DNA of 30,523 nucleotides from positions 1 through 30,523 of the forward strand of contig CAJUMF010000041.1 in assembly GCA_910586965.1 (NCBI GenBank), read 5' to 3'. Both the position numbers and the translations under genes were made by a program. The notes under the pieces are model-generated. The model ran no database searches. It was given only the letters and a program-made list of their open reading frames with translations, and was not told the origin of the DNA. This document shows, piece after piece, positions 1-8,288 of the stretch; the first letter of the stretch is position 1, and every line of letters starts with the position of its first letter. This DNA is from an uncultured Dorea sp. GTDB lineage: Bacteria; Bacillota; Clostridia; Lachnospirales; Lachnospiraceae.

Positions 1-594
1 AAATGTCGGAAAAATAATTCGCTGTTTGCGTTTCCATCAATTTGCCGTCCGACAGGTACGACGTATCTTCATATAGGACAAGGCGCGGAATCCATGGCAG
101 AGATGGCGCAGACAAATATCGCAGGCATTCCGTGGACACAGGCAGCGGCTGGTACAATATTTTCTAATGTAGGCAGTATATTCATTGCATTTGCGATTCT
201 GCTGTTTGGGTTTACAACTGTACTAAATTATTATTATCAGGGGGAGACAGCACTTGCTTACTTGTTGCAAAAGAAGAATCCGAAGGTGCGTAAAACAGCG
301 ATTTTTGCGCTTCGTATCATCGTTCCGATCGTATTTTTCCTGTTTGCTATCGCAACTTCAAGTGCAACCTGGTCAGTAGGATCATTTGGCGTGGGACTTA
401 TGGTATGGACCAACGTAGTTGTGCTTCTGATTATGTCGCCTACAATCATCAGGGTATATAAAGATTATAAAGAGCAGAGAAATGCAGGAGTTGAAGAACC
501 AATCTTTGATCCTGATAAAATTGGAATTAAAAATGCTGATCTGTGGAAGGAAATCAACAAAGAGAGATTGGAAAAATCTGATGCCCTCAAATAG
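1..594 (+). CDS. AGCS family sodium:alanine/glycine symporter, C-terminal part
   Basis: The frame is open from base 1, so the gene starts left of the window and 197 codons remain. The family (AGCS, alanine or glycine:cation symporters) imports small amino acids with sodium across the cytoplasmic membrane. The diagnostic stretch is the helix ending in FGFTTVLNYYYQGE, about residues 71-84 of the fragment, which matches the AFTTI..YYY.GE signature of this family. It is preceded by a GIPWTQAA-like segment and followed by two further hydrophobic helices and a charged cytoplasmic tail. The methionine codon at 94 is internal to the family sequence and is not taken as a start. A strong terminator follows directly. 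Substrate cannot be told from the fragment. The reading before position 94 is more divergent than the rest, so a sequence change there cannot be excluded. Confidence 0.85.
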   Translation, partial: KCRKNNSLFAFPSICRPTGTTYLHIGQGAESMAEMAQTNIAGIPWTQAAAGTIFSNVGSIFIAFAILLFGFTTVLNYYYQGETALAYLLQKKNPKVRKTAIFALRIIVPIVFFLFAIATSSATWSVGSFGVGLMVWTNVVVLLIMSPTIIRVYKDYKEQRNAGVEEPIFDPDKIGIKNADLWKEINKERLEKSDALK

Positions 595-621
595 ATAGTG
601 AGTTTTGCCATTGTTGTTACA

Positions 622-658
622 GCATAAAAGAGAGGATTTTATTTCCTCTCTTTTATGC
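622..658. terminator. Bidirectional rho-independent terminator
   Basis: A perfect 15-bp inverted repeat (622-636 with 644-658, 7-base loop) carries A and T runs on its outer arms. It sits between the convergent symporter gene (+) and deoR-type gene (-), so it can serve both. Confidence 0.85.
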
Positions 659-703
659 GTATAACCGACACAATCGTATCTTATAGGAGAACGGTGCTCT
701 TAA

Positions 704-1498
704 TCAGTCATTAGTGCCAAGAATAATTGCCACACCGGCATCTCTTAGTCTGGTTACATATAAAGGATCTAAATCACTGTCAGATATCAGGCAGGTTATT
801 TCGCTGATGTCGATTGTTTTTTCGATAAACGGTTTTACAGAAAATTTGGTTGAGTCAGCCAGGATATAGCATTTTTTCGCGCACTTGATCAGACTTTGTT
901 CTGTTCTGGGATCGATATCGAGAGAGGTGATTCCCACATCCAAATCTACAGAGTCACAGCCCGAATATGCTTTATCTACTTTTACTGTGCTGAAAAATGC
1001 TTCGGATGTAGGTCCAAAACACGCACCGTTACGTTCGCGGATTTGTCCGCCGCAGACATAGAGCCTTATGTTTGGATGGAAGAGAAGGATGTTTGCGACA
1101 GGGATAGAATCCGTAACGACGGTCAGTTTTTTGTCAGTGATCTTAGAAGCCAGAAGCAGAGCCGTAGATCCGCTGCTGATTGCAATAAAATCACCATCTT
1201 CAATTGTCTCGGCTGCTGCTGCGGCAATCTGCTGTTTTTTATCAAAATTGACAATGCCGTCAAAAAAATTCAGTCGGGTATTAAAGTCTTTCGGATAGTC
1301 TGCCTTTATTGCGCCGCCGTGGGTACGCAGCAGCAATCCTTTTTCGTGCATGCTTTGAAACTGCAGACGTATTGTGGACACAGACAAGCCGGTAAGCTCT
1401 GCTGCTTCAGCAACCGTTATTCTACCTTTTTTTTGCAGTAAATCTAATATTATCTGTTCGCGCTCTTCATAAAAAGAGCCATGTATTCTGCCTGACAT
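704..1498 (-). CDS. DeoR family transcriptional regulator
   Basis: A 264-residue protein of normal length for the family. Residues about 10-65 form the DeoR-type helix-turn-helix (REQIILDLLQKKGRITVAEA, then the THGGA hinge), and residues about 75-250 form the DeoRC sugar-phosphate sensor domain (SSGSTALLLA, CGGQIRERNGACFGP, YILADSTKF). The recognition helix reads STIRLQFQSM where most members have TIRRDL, so the DNA site may be unusual. Start at 1498 is supported by TGAGG seven bases upstream. It is divergent from the small protein/permease/TIM-barrel/kinase operon, and such regulators usually repress a neighbouring sugar or nucleoside locus and are released by a phosphorylated intermediate. 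The FGGY kinase product is the natural candidate inducer; that is inference. Confidence 0.9.
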   Translation of the reverse strand: MSGRIHGSFYEEREQIILDLLQKKGRITVAEAAELTGLSVSTIRLQFQSMHEKGLLLRTHGGAIKADYPKDFNTRLNFFDGIVNFDKKQQIAAAAAETIEDGDFIAISSGSTALLLASKITDKKLTVVTDSIPVANILLFHPNIRLYVCGGQIRERNGACFGPTSEAFFSTVKVDKAYSGCDSVDLDVGITSLDIDPRTEQSLIKCAKKCYILADSTKFSVKPFIEKTIDISEITCLISDSDLDPLYVTRLRDAGVAIILGTND

Positions 1499-1542
1499 AT
1501 CTATACCTCAAATAATAAATCACTAATATATTTTATAAGTAT

Positions 1543-1611
1543 AAACGATTAAAAACGATGATAATATTACATTATAAACCCGGGAAAACAATTAAAAACA
1601 TTTAAAACAGT
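1543..1611. promoter_or_regulatory. Phased AAAC repeats, candidate DeoR operator array
   Basis: AAAC-type heptamers begin at 1543, 1553, 1586, 1596 and 1605 (AAACGAT twice, then AAACAAT, AAACATT, AAACAGT). Spacing within each cluster is 9-10 bp, about one helical turn, so all face the same side of the DNA. They lie between the divergent regulator and the operon it presumably controls. No convincing -35/-10 pair was fixed here. Confidence 0.5.
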
Positions 1612-1644
1612 GTTGATTACATACACTGGGAAAGGAAGGCGTCT

Positions 1645-1824
1645 ATGTCGGAGAACAACAGCAGATATTCTAAAGAATATCTTCAGGAAGCGGAGATACG
1701 TCTCAAGGAGATGGAAGATGTAAATTATGAATTTCCAACCCCATTCAGCAAAACGGATTGGATTTTGGCAATTGCAACGATTGTAGTATCAGGAGCGTTA
1801 CTTGTTGGTGGATATTGGATGTAG
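1645..1824 (+). CDS. Small single-pass membrane protein, 59 residues
   Basis: The ORF starts with ATG after AAGGAAGG seven to eight bases upstream and ends 38 bases before the permease gene. The product has a charged N-terminal half (SRYSKEYLQEAEIRLKEMED) that should form an amphipathic helix, then a hydrophobic helix of about 20 residues (around 38-58) ending at the C-terminus. Its good ribosome site and its place as first gene of the operon argue for a real gene. I do not recognise the family. By position it could be an accessory or stabilising subunit of the downstream NCS1 permease, as small subunits are known for some sodium symporters; that role is inference. Confidence 0.7.
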   Translation: MSENNSRYSKEYLQEAEIRLKEMEDVNYEFPTPFSKTDWILAIATIVVSGALLVGGYWM

Positions 1825-1862
1825 TGTAAAGATGGAATAACTGTAGATGAGGAGGAAAGAAA

Positions 1863-3299
1863 ATGGCGAATAAAAATAATTCAGACGAACAATATACAAA
1901 AGAAGCGACTTTTGGTACGCTGCCGGTTCGCAGATCGGAACGCCAGTATGGTATGCTGGATGCATTTCTTGTACTCAGCGGATACGGTGTGGCAACCTGG
2001 TGTTATACACAGGGAACCTTTCAGGCAGCTTACTGTAATTTTAAGCAGTTATTGACGACAACTTTTGCGGCAAATATTTTTATACTTGCATTATATTTAT
2101 TGCCGGTATTATTTGCGACCAGGTATGGTATTGATATGTGGCAGTGGCTTAAGTCAACATTCGGTACAAGAGGCGCCGGGATTGTTGCGTTGGTTCTTAC
2201 AGCAGTCAATTTCCCGTGGTTTGGACAGTGTGCGGAGATATTTGCAAACACAATAGATAATCTGATCCGGATGGCAGGGATGACCCCTCCGGCGTTCTTG
2301 CATAAACCCATGGGTATTCTTTGTATCGCGTTGGGTACGATAATTGCAATTGCCGGCCCATTAGTAATCAAATGGGCAAATCGTATTATCGTTCCGCTGC
2401 TTCTCCTTGTTGGAGTTGCTGTTTGTGTTGTGGCGTTTACTTCCGTACCGCTTGGTGATATTTTTGCCTATGAACCGGATCTTTCATTTCTTGGAGGGGA
2501 CAGCGGCGCAGCCTATGCAATAGCATGTGAAGCCGGGCTTGCATTTGGAATGTCCTGGTGTGCAAGTACTGCCGTTACACCGCGTCTGTGCAGGAAAGAG
2601 AGAGACGGCTATTGGGCTACGATTGGCGCATACGGCGTGGTTGCCCCATTCTTTGTTATGGCGGGCGGAGTACTTGGAATTGCGACATTTGTAAAAACAG
2701 GTGTTATGGGAAATGATATTACAGAAATGCTGGTTACTCTGAGCAGCCCGGGCATGGCTCTTACGACATTAGCTTTGGTTATATTTGCAAATATAGCAAC
2801 ACAGGGTACAGGATCGTATATGTGGTCCGTAGTTTTGAAGTCTACATTTCCTAAAGTCAAGTTCAATACGATCGCTATCGTGCTTGGCGTTTATGCCGGA
2901 ATTATGGTTATATGGGGGCAGCTCCTGGATTATATAGGGGCAATGATTACGATTGCTGCATTTTTCTATGGACCGGTTATGGGGATCATGTTTGTAGATT
3001 ATTTCTTTATTCGGAAAAGAAAAGTTTCGCTTCGGACAGTCTATGAACTTCAAGGGCATGATTGCTATGAATATACGAAAGGGTTTAATCTTGTAGCGTT
3101 CGGATGTTCAATAGTGGGTATTATCGGTGACCTCCTGATTTTTGACCCCATTGCATATGTTCCGAAAAATCCGATTTTTAATTTTGCAACATGCACATTT
3201 TTTGGATTTATCTTTACGGCAATTCTTTTCTTTGCTGTCAATCAGATTCCATCCATCAGGAAGTATATGATTCGTGACCGTGAAGATATCACTGTATAA
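1863..3299 (+). CDS. NCS1 family permease (purine/cytosine permease-like)
   Basis: A 478-residue, very hydrophobic protein with about twelve predicted membrane helices. The N-terminus (RRSERQYGMLDAFLVLSGYG) and the segment TRYGIDMWQWLKSTFGTRGA with following NFPWFGQCAEIFANTIDN match the nucleobase:cation symporter-1 fold. Start is fixed by GAGGAGG just upstream of ATG 1863. Known NCS1 members import cytosine, uracil, allantoin, hydantoins or B vitamins with protons or sodium. It sits between a small membrane protein and enzymes typical of sugar-phosphate catabolism, which is an unusual setting: no deaminase or hydantoinase is present. The substrate may therefore be a sugar-linked or sugar-like compound; this is inference. 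Confidence 0.85.
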   Translation: MANKNNSDEQYTKEATFGTLPVRRSERQYGMLDAFLVLSGYGVATWCYTQGTFQAAYCNFKQLLTTTFAANIFILALYLLPVLFATRYGIDMWQWLKSTFGTRGAGIVALVLTAVNFPWFGQCAEIFANTIDNLIRMAGMTPPAFLHKPMGILCIALGTIIAIAGPLVIKWANRIIVPLLLLVGVAVCVVAFTSVPLGDIFAYEPDLSFLGGDSGAAYAIACEAGLAFGMSWCASTAVTPRLCRKERDGYWATIGAYGVVAPFFVMAGGVLGIATFVKTGVMGNDITEMLVTLSSPGMALTTLALVIFANIATQGTGSYMWSVVLKSTFPKVKFNTIAIVLGVYAGIMVIWGQLLDYIGAMITIAAFFYGPVMGIMFVDYFFIRKRKVSLRTVYELQGHDCYEYTKGFNLVAFGCSIVGIIGDLLIFDPIAYVPKNPIFNFATCTFFGFIFTAILFFAVNQIPSIRKYMIRDREDITV

Positions 3300-3330
3300 A
3301 AAATAATTTTAATGAAAAAGGAGATAAAAA

Positions 3331-4005
3331 ATGAAACCAGAACTTATTATCATGTTGACACACAATGACGTAACTGTAAAAAATGCTGCCGAGGTATTTG
3401 ATTCCTGTAAGGATCTTCCGGCAACCCGTTGGGGATTTAAAGATGTTGGCCTCAGTAAGGAAGAAATGATCGCGCTTAACCGTGCGATGAAGGAGGCTGG
3501 GAAAACTACATATCTTGAAGTAGTTACCTATACAGAGGAAGGCTGTCTGGAGGGAGCAAGGCTGGCAGGAGAATGTGGATTTGACTTTCTGACCGGAACA
3601 GTTTATTATCCAAGTGTAGACAGTGTGCTTAAGGAATACGGCTTAAAGTACTTCCCGTTTCCGGGGAATGTAGGAGGAAGTCCGGTTGCGCTTACAGGAA
3701 CAATTGATGAGATTGTGGCTGATGCGGTAAGGCTCGTTGAAGCGGGAGCTGACGGTGTAGATCTTACAGCATACCGATATACAGATGGAGATCCTTTGGA
3801 GCTGGCACGGGCAGTAGGTGAAAAAGTAGGTATGGACAGACTTACTATAGCCGGCAGTGTTGGAAACGAAGAAAGGATGGATGAGATGACCAGGCTGGGA
3901 TGCCATGCTTATACAATGGGCAGCGCATTGTTTAACGGGAATTTTGTAAAAGAAGGAACATTCCGGGAGAATCTGGAATATGTACTCAATTACTGTAACC
4001 AATAG
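3331..4005 (+). CDS. TIM-barrel phosphosugar enzyme (aldolase/epimerase-like), uncharacterised
   Basis: A 224-residue protein with ribosome site AAGGAGAT before ATG 3331. Alternating hydrophobic strands and helices fit a (beta/alpha)8 barrel. The last two strands carry phosphate-binding-like turns, TIAGSVGN (near 172-179) and YTMGSALF (near 198-205). Conserved-looking acidic and basic residues occur in LEVVTYTEEG, GADGVDLTAYRYTDGD and TRWGFKDVG. I know similar proteins only as uncharacterised neighbours of xylulokinase-like kinases. A phosphosugar aldolase or epimerase acting after the downstream kinase fits both fold and context, but the reaction is not established. KDPG-type and deoxyribose-phosphate aldolases are alternatives; the classical DeoC lysine motif is not obvious. 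Confidence 0.7.
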   Translation: MKPELIIMLTHNDVTVKNAAEVFDSCKDLPATRWGFKDVGLSKEEMIALNRAMKEAGKTTYLEVVTYTEEGCLEGARLAGECGFDFLTGTVYYPSVDSVLKEYGLKYFPFPGNVGGSPVALTGTIDEIVADAVRLVEAGADGVDLTAYRYTDGDPLELARAVGEKVGMDRLTIAGSVGNEERMDEMTRLGCHAYTMGSALFNGNFVKEGTFRENLEYVLNYCNQ

Positions 4006-4038
4006 GCGGATGTGGAATAACACAGAAAGGCTGGAAAT

Positions 4039-5550
4039 ATGAGATATATTCTTGGTATAGATATAGGAACAACTGCAATAAAAGCAGCAGTGATCGGCGA
4101 GGATGGAAAGGTATACGGCGAAGAGACATGCGAGTATGCTCTCACAACATTGCCTACCGGAGAGGTTGAAGCGGATCTGCAATTATATATAGATGCATTT
4201 GCGGGGGCAATCAGGGGGGCGGTCAAGAATTCAAAGGCTGATAAAAAAGATATAAAATGTGTTGGATTTTCTTCGACGGCAGAAACATGTGTATTTCTCG
4301 ACGCGGATAATCAGCCTCTTTGCAAGGTGATTGCCTGGATGGATACAAGAGGAACGAAGGAAGCGGAATATCTGTCAGAACATTTTGATAAGGAAGATAT
4401 TATCAGCAAGGTAGGTTTTGATAATATTTACGCTATTCATCCGATAAGTAAGATATTGGCGGTGAAGAATAAGTATCCGGAGGTGTTTGCTAACACCAAG
4501 ATGTTTGCACAGATTAAAGATTATTTTGTATACGTGCTTTCGGGGAAATTTATTACCGAACATTCTGTAGCCAGCGATCATGGATTTTTTGATATTACAA
4601 ATAGATGCTATTGGCAGGAAATGCTTGATTTTGTCGGGATTGATAAAAAATATCTTCCAGAACTTACGGAGCCGGGATTAGAGATTGGAAAGATAACAGA
4701 AGAAGCGGCAGAAATCTTTGGACTGGATCCGGATACGATGATTAATGTGGGTGCCTTTGACCAAGCCTGCGGTGCGATTGGGGCAGGTAATATAAAGCCT
4801 GGAATCGCTTCAGAAAGTACAGGATCTGCTCTTGTAACTGTTGCGACTATCAATGAGCTGAGTCCCGATTCAAAAGGAGATGTGCCCACACTTTGCAGCG
4901 GTATTCCGGGGAAATATATGTATCAGCCATACTGTACCGGGGCCATGATCACAAAATGGTTTAGAGACGCTTTCTGTGAGATGGAGAAGGAGATTGAAAA
5001 TGAAACCGGTCTCAATGCGTATACGCAGATGGATGAATTGGTGAAATCAACACCTCCGGGTGCAGATGGCCTGATCATGCTTCCATATTTTCAGGGGTCA
5101 GGAATCCCGGAGCTTAATGAAAAGGCGAGCGGTGTATATTATGGTGTAAACGCTGGACATACAAGAGGACATTTTATACGGGCAATTATGGAAGGCCTTG
5201 CAATTGCGCTGAAAAGAATGCTTGAGTGTGAAAAAGCTCTGGGTGCGACAATGGATGAGATACGCTCTTTGGGTGGAGGCTCGAAATCCAAGGCTTGGTG
5301 TCAGATTAAAGCGGATATTCTCGGGATGCCGGTCAAGGTGATTAAGAACAGCGGAAGCACGCCATGTATGGGATGTGCGATACTTGCCGGGGTTGCAAAC
5401 GGTATATGGACATCCGTGGAAGATGCCGCAGAAAAATTTGTTGCTATTAAAGAAACGTACTATCCTGACCCGGACAATGCAAAAATCTATGAGGAAACTT
5501 ATCGGAAGTATGTTGAGATTACAGAAGCGCTTAATCCGACATTCCGCTAA
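4039..5550 (+). CDS. FGGY family carbohydrate kinase (xylulokinase-like)
   Basis: A 503-residue protein of normal FGGY length, starting 33 bases after the TIM-barrel gene. The N-terminal ATPase phosphate-1 motif is DIGTTAIKA with Asp8. The likely catalytic base is Asp241 in VGAFDQACGAIGAG. STGSALV and the C-terminal LGGGSKSKAWCQ (about 410-421) form the nucleotide site, followed by the usual LEECEKALGA-like helix region. The enzyme phosphorylates a sugar or polyol with ATP in the cytosol. Which one is not readable: xylulose, ribulose, gluconate and rarer sugars all use this fold. It closes the operon and is followed by a terminator. Confidence 0.92.
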   Translation: MRYILGIDIGTTAIKAAVIGEDGKVYGEETCEYALTTLPTGEVEADLQLYIDAFAGAIRGAVKNSKADKKDIKCVGFSSTAETCVFLDADNQPLCKVIAWMDTRGTKEAEYLSEHFDKEDIISKVGFDNIYAIHPISKILAVKNKYPEVFANTKMFAQIKDYFVYVLSGKFITEHSVASDHGFFDITNRCYWQEMLDFVGIDKKYLPELTEPGLEIGKITEEAAEIFGLDPDTMINVGAFDQACGAIGAGNIKPGIASESTGSALVTVATINELSPDSKGDVPTLCSGIPGKYMYQPYCTGAMITKWFRDAFCEMEKEIENETGLNAYTQMDELVKSTPPGADGLIMLPYFQGSGIPELNEKASGVYYGVNAGHTRGHFIRAIMEGLAIALKRMLECEKALGATMDEIRSLGGGSKSKAWCQIKADILGMPVKVIKNSGSTPCMGCAILAGVANGIWTSVEDAAEKFVAIKETYYPDPDNAKIYEETYRKYVEITEALNPTFR

Positions 5551-5575
5551 TATTGTGAGAATATAATAAAGTTTG

Positions 5576-5614
5576 GAGAGAAAGCAGTGGGTAATCCATT
5601 GCTTTCTCTTTAGT
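5576..5614 (+). terminator. Rho-independent terminator after the kinase gene
   Basis: A 13-bp stem with one G-T pair (5578-5590 with 5596-5608, loop of five bases) is followed by a T-rich tail. It ends the operon that begins at 1645. Confidence 0.8.
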
Positions 5615-5699
5615 TAAAACTTCCCTTGATAATATTCGAATATTTTTCTGAATATCAGAGAATTACAGTCTATGTCTAAAAAGCTGAGGATAAAATATC

Positions 5700-5730
5700 T
5701 TGACTTGTCCCTTAGGGTGAACTTTATACT
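5700..5730 (+). promoter_or_regulatory. MerR-type promoter upstream of the TauE/SafE gene
   Basis: TTGACT (5700-5705) and TATACT (5725-5730) are separated by exactly 19 bp, the stretched spacer typical of promoters activated by MerR family proteins. The spacer holds an imperfect dyad with CCTTAGGGTGAACTTTA. A nearly identical element lies at 9651-9681. The MerR-type gene at 7323-8099 is the obvious candidate regulator. Confidence 0.75.
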
Positions 5731-5814
5731 TTTATTAAGGATAGGATTTTTCTGTTTAATATCGGGGTACAACAGAAAAATCTAACAAAATAAAATAATC
5801 TAGGAGGATTGGAA

Positions 5815-6696
5815 ATGAAGATTAACATGCTTTTTATGTTGCGTGCAGCACTGCTCATTTGGACTTTTACGTCTTTGCTTATTGTGCTGCGGGATGTGAG
5901 GAAACACAAAGATGAAATCAATCTCAAGCGTAAAGGGGCAGCACTTGCTTTTACGGGTTTCATTACAAATTTTTTTGACACATGGGGAATCGGTTCTTTT
6001 GCAACTACACAATTTTGTTTCAAAGTGGCAAAATCATCTGAAGATGAAACAATGCCAGGTACACTTAATGTGGGAGATACTTTTCCGGTGGCAGTAGAGG
6101 CGTTATTATTTTTTGGATTTGTAGAAATAGATCCATTAACGTTAGTACTCATGATTGCAGCTGCAGTTGTCGGTGCTTATGTCGGTGCAAGTATTGTATG
6201 TAGATGGAACGTAAAAATCGTTAGGATTGCCCTTGGATGCGCTCTTCTTGCACTGGCGACAGTTATGGTTTGTAAAATGCAGGGATGGGGACCATTTGGC
6301 GGTGTAGGAGAAGCCCTTTCATTATCTGGTATTAAATTGATAGTAGGGATGATTGGAAATTTTTTCCTTGGAGCGCTTATGATGATTGGATTTGGGCTTT
6401 ATATACCATGTACTGCTTTAATATCTATTCTTGGGATGAGCATCGGCGCTGCTTTCCCAATTATGATGGGATCCTGCGCATTTCTTATGAATGCATCTGT
6501 TCCTAAATTTGTAAAGGAAGGAAAATATGATCGGAACGCAACGCTTCATCTTGCATTTTTTGGTTCATTGGGTGCGCTTGCAGCATACTTACTCATGAAG
6601 TATTGTTTTGACCTTACAACGCTTACATATATTATCTGTGTTGTAATGCTTTACACATCAATTACATTTTTTAAGGATGCGAAGAACGATAAATAG
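5815..6696 (+). CDS. TauE/SafE family (DUF81) permease
   Basis: A 293-residue membrane protein with about eight helices. The N-terminal part has the family pattern KRKGAALAFTGFITNFFDTWGIGSFA, and the second half repeats it (GMIGNFFLGALMMIGFGLYIP). ATG 5815 is chosen over TTG 5809 because AGGAGG at 5802-5807 then has a seven-base gap. Family members export sulfite, sulfonates or related anions across the membrane; the cargo here is unknown. It has its own long leader (about 80 bases) behind a MerR-type promoter and ends at a terminator, so it is a single-gene unit that is probably induced by the MerR regulator nearby. Confidence 0.85.
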   Translation: MKINMLFMLRAALLIWTFTSLLIVLRDVRKHKDEINLKRKGAALAFTGFITNFFDTWGIGSFATTQFCFKVAKSSEDETMPGTLNVGDTFPVAVEALLFFGFVEIDPLTLVLMIAAAVVGAYVGASIVCRWNVKIVRIALGCALLALATVMVCKMQGWGPFGGVGEALSLSGIKLIVGMIGNFFLGALMMIGFGLYIPCTALISILGMSIGAAFPIMMGSCAFLMNASVPKFVKEGKYDRNATLHLAFFGSLGALAAYLLMKYCFDLTTLTYIICVVMLYTSITFFKDAKNDK

Positions 6697-6698
6697 AA

Positions 6699-6727
6699 GG
6701 AAGGGGACTATTACAGTCCCTTTCTTT
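6699..6727. terminator. Bidirectional terminator between tauE-like and ycxB-like genes
   Basis: GGGGACT and AGTCCC pair across a short loop, with A-rich sequence on one side and TTTCTTTTT on the other. It overlaps the stop codon of the convergent gene at 6711. Confidence 0.65.
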
Positions 6728-7277
6728 TTAACAACTTTTTGAATTTGTTTACAGGTTTTTCCGGAGTCCATATGACTTTAGTACAGATTTTGGTTTCAAT
6801 ATATTGTCGGAATTCATCTACATCACCTATAACAAAATCCTTTTTGGGAAGCACATATAATTCATCTTCATTCATTAGGATAAAGAAGTTTTTTTCGTTT
6901 TCATAGAAAGAAGCAATTTGTTTGTAGGAACCACCGGCTTTTTCCAAGGATTCATTAGTGTAAACACTCAATCCATTATCCTCAAAAACATATGTGTTAA
7001 TAAGAATTTCTGTATCAGAACAAATAGTCTTATATATTTTGGCGGTAGCAATACTGTGACGAAATATACCCAAAAACAGAAATAATATACCCAAAATTGA
7101 AAAAATTAAAATCCCGATTAAATTTCCTGGTACAAAAATTACAACAGATAACATAAGTATTCCCATAATACACAAGCGTATTGTTACATGGCGATGTTTG
7201 ATATTGTCTAAAAACACAACAAAACTTTTTATCATAGCTTTGTCTCTGTTAGTTACTATTTTAAATTTGATGATCAT
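6711..7277 (-). CDS. YcxB-like membrane protein
   Basis: A 188-residue protein with two adjacent membrane helices (about residues 32-75) followed by a cytosolic C-terminal domain. That domain has the pattern of the YcxB-like family: NTYVFEDNGLSVYTNES, then SYKQIASFYENEKNFFILMN and VLPKKDF. AAGGAGAT ahead of ATG 7277 fixes the start. It lies 45 bases downstream of the MerR-type gene on the same strand and is probably co-transcribed with it. Function of the family is not known to me beyond membrane location. Confidence 0.75.
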   Translation of the reverse strand: MIIKFKIVTNRDKAMIKSFVVFLDNIKHRHVTIRLCIMGILMLSVVIFVPGNLIGILIFSILGILFLFLGIFRHSIATAKIYKTICSDTEILINTYVFEDNGLSVYTNESLEKAGGSYKQIASFYENEKNFFILMNEDELYVLPKKDFVIGDVDEFRQYIETKICTKVIWTPEKPVNKFKKLLKRKGL

Positions 7278-7322
7278 AGTATCTCCTTAAAGTTGTTTTG
7301 TCAATAATAGTAAAAAAATGAT

Positions 7323-8099
7323 TTAGGATTCAGGGGGCAGCAGGCAGCTTAATATATACGATGGTGAATCTATATTGTATGTGAGTTCTCTCTCTATTAC
7401 GATTTTGTCATAATTCATGGCAAAGAGCTTTTTAAAAAGCTTTGGCACCAGATGAATATTCCATTCCTTTTGTTCTATACTGTGGTAACTTCCTTGTGGA
7501 AGATAAAAAATGTTTTCATGGATCACTGGCTTTTTTGAAGGGAATTTTATATCTGCAAAGTAATAGATCCGGTTTTCATTGCCGTTACAAATCATAAGTA
7601 AACCATAAGACTGAGTAAGCGTCAGTCCATACATAGTAGTGTCATGCAGTATTTTTTTAACTGCCTTTTCAATATTATTTTTATTTGGGGTTCCTTCACA
7701 AGGAAGTAACCAGACAGGGCGTGTGCTGATATTGTTTTTACCGTTAAGATGTCTGGTGTTGTTTTCTAGATAATCAATGTATCTCATTTTATTCTCCAAA
7801 GTCTGAATTCTTTCCTTTGTAATAGATTTTCCGGCTTCCAGTATTTTTGCATAGTCAACATGTTGATAATTTTCATCTATATAATTACAAAACTGGTTCA
7901 GACACATATCCAAATCAGTGAAAAGCCCAATTAAATTAAGCTGATAGATTTGCTGAAGACGATAGTAACGATATCCGCTTTCTGGATCGATCCATGTTGG
8001 TTTTAGGATATTTTTCCTTTCATAGTATTTAAGAGCCTTAGTAGTTACGCCTGTGAGCCGTGAAAATTCTCCGATTGAAAACAAATTTGATTTATCCAT
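7323..8099 (-). CDS. MerR family regulator with effector-binding domain
   Basis: A 258-residue protein. Residues 6-75 are the MerR winged helix (FSIGEFSRLTGVTTKALKYY, then DPESGYRYY), residues about 80-120 the dimer coiled coil (KERIQTLENKMRYIDYLENN), and the rest, from about 125, looks like a GyrI/BmrR-type ligand domain (RPVWLLPCEGTPN onward). Such proteins bend promoters with 19-bp spacers on binding a drug-like or hydrophobic ligand. Two promoters of that kind flank this block, ahead of the TauE-like permease and at 9651. It is divergent from the LysR gene and probably forms an operon with the YcxB-like gene. The ligand is unknown. Confidence 0.88.
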   Translation of the reverse strand: MDKSNLFSIGEFSRLTGVTTKALKYYERKNILKPTWIDPESGYRYYRLQQIYQLNLIGLFTDLDMCLNQFCNYIDENYQHVDYAKILEAGKSITKERIQTLENKMRYIDYLENNTRHLNGKNNISTRPVWLLPCEGTPNKNNIEKAVKKILHDTTMYGLTLTQSYGLLMICNGNENRIYYFADIKFPSKKPVIHENIFYLPQGSYHSIEQKEWNIHLVPKLFKKLFAMNYDKIVIERELTYNIDSPSYILSCLLPPES

Positions 8100-8160
8100 A
8101 TGTTTTAATTACGTGGCCTTTCATTTCCTTTTATTATTATAATTGAAAAACTATTAGAGT

Positions 8161-8202
8161 AGATAACCAAAATTATCTGAGATAACATAAGCAAAACTTA
8201 TG
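8161..8202. promoter_or_regulatory. Two dyads in the merR/lysR divergent region
   Basis: AGATAA-N6-TTATCT (8161-8178) is followed by CATAAG-N5-CTTATG (8186-8202). The second fits the T-N11-A pattern of LysR-type binding sites. Their place upstream of the LysR promoter suggests autoregulation and perhaps control of merR; this is inference. Confidence 0.45.
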
Positions 8203-8223
8203 GATATAAAAAAATAAGAAGTT

Positions 8224-8252
8224 TTTACATTGAAATAATAATGTGATATGAT
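8224..8252 (+). promoter_or_regulatory. Sigma-A type promoter of the LysR gene
   Basis: TTTACA (8224-8229) and TATGAT (8247-8252) are 17 bp apart and lie 37 bases ahead of ATG 8289. Confidence 0.6.
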
Positions 8253-8288
8253 AAGGTCGTAGTAGAAATGAGCGAAAGCAGGTAGAAA

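Noticed and set aside
896..1441. 181-codon plus-strand frame opposite the DeoR-type gene
   Set aside because: It is the antisense shadow of a clear DeoR family protein and lacks a ribosome site.
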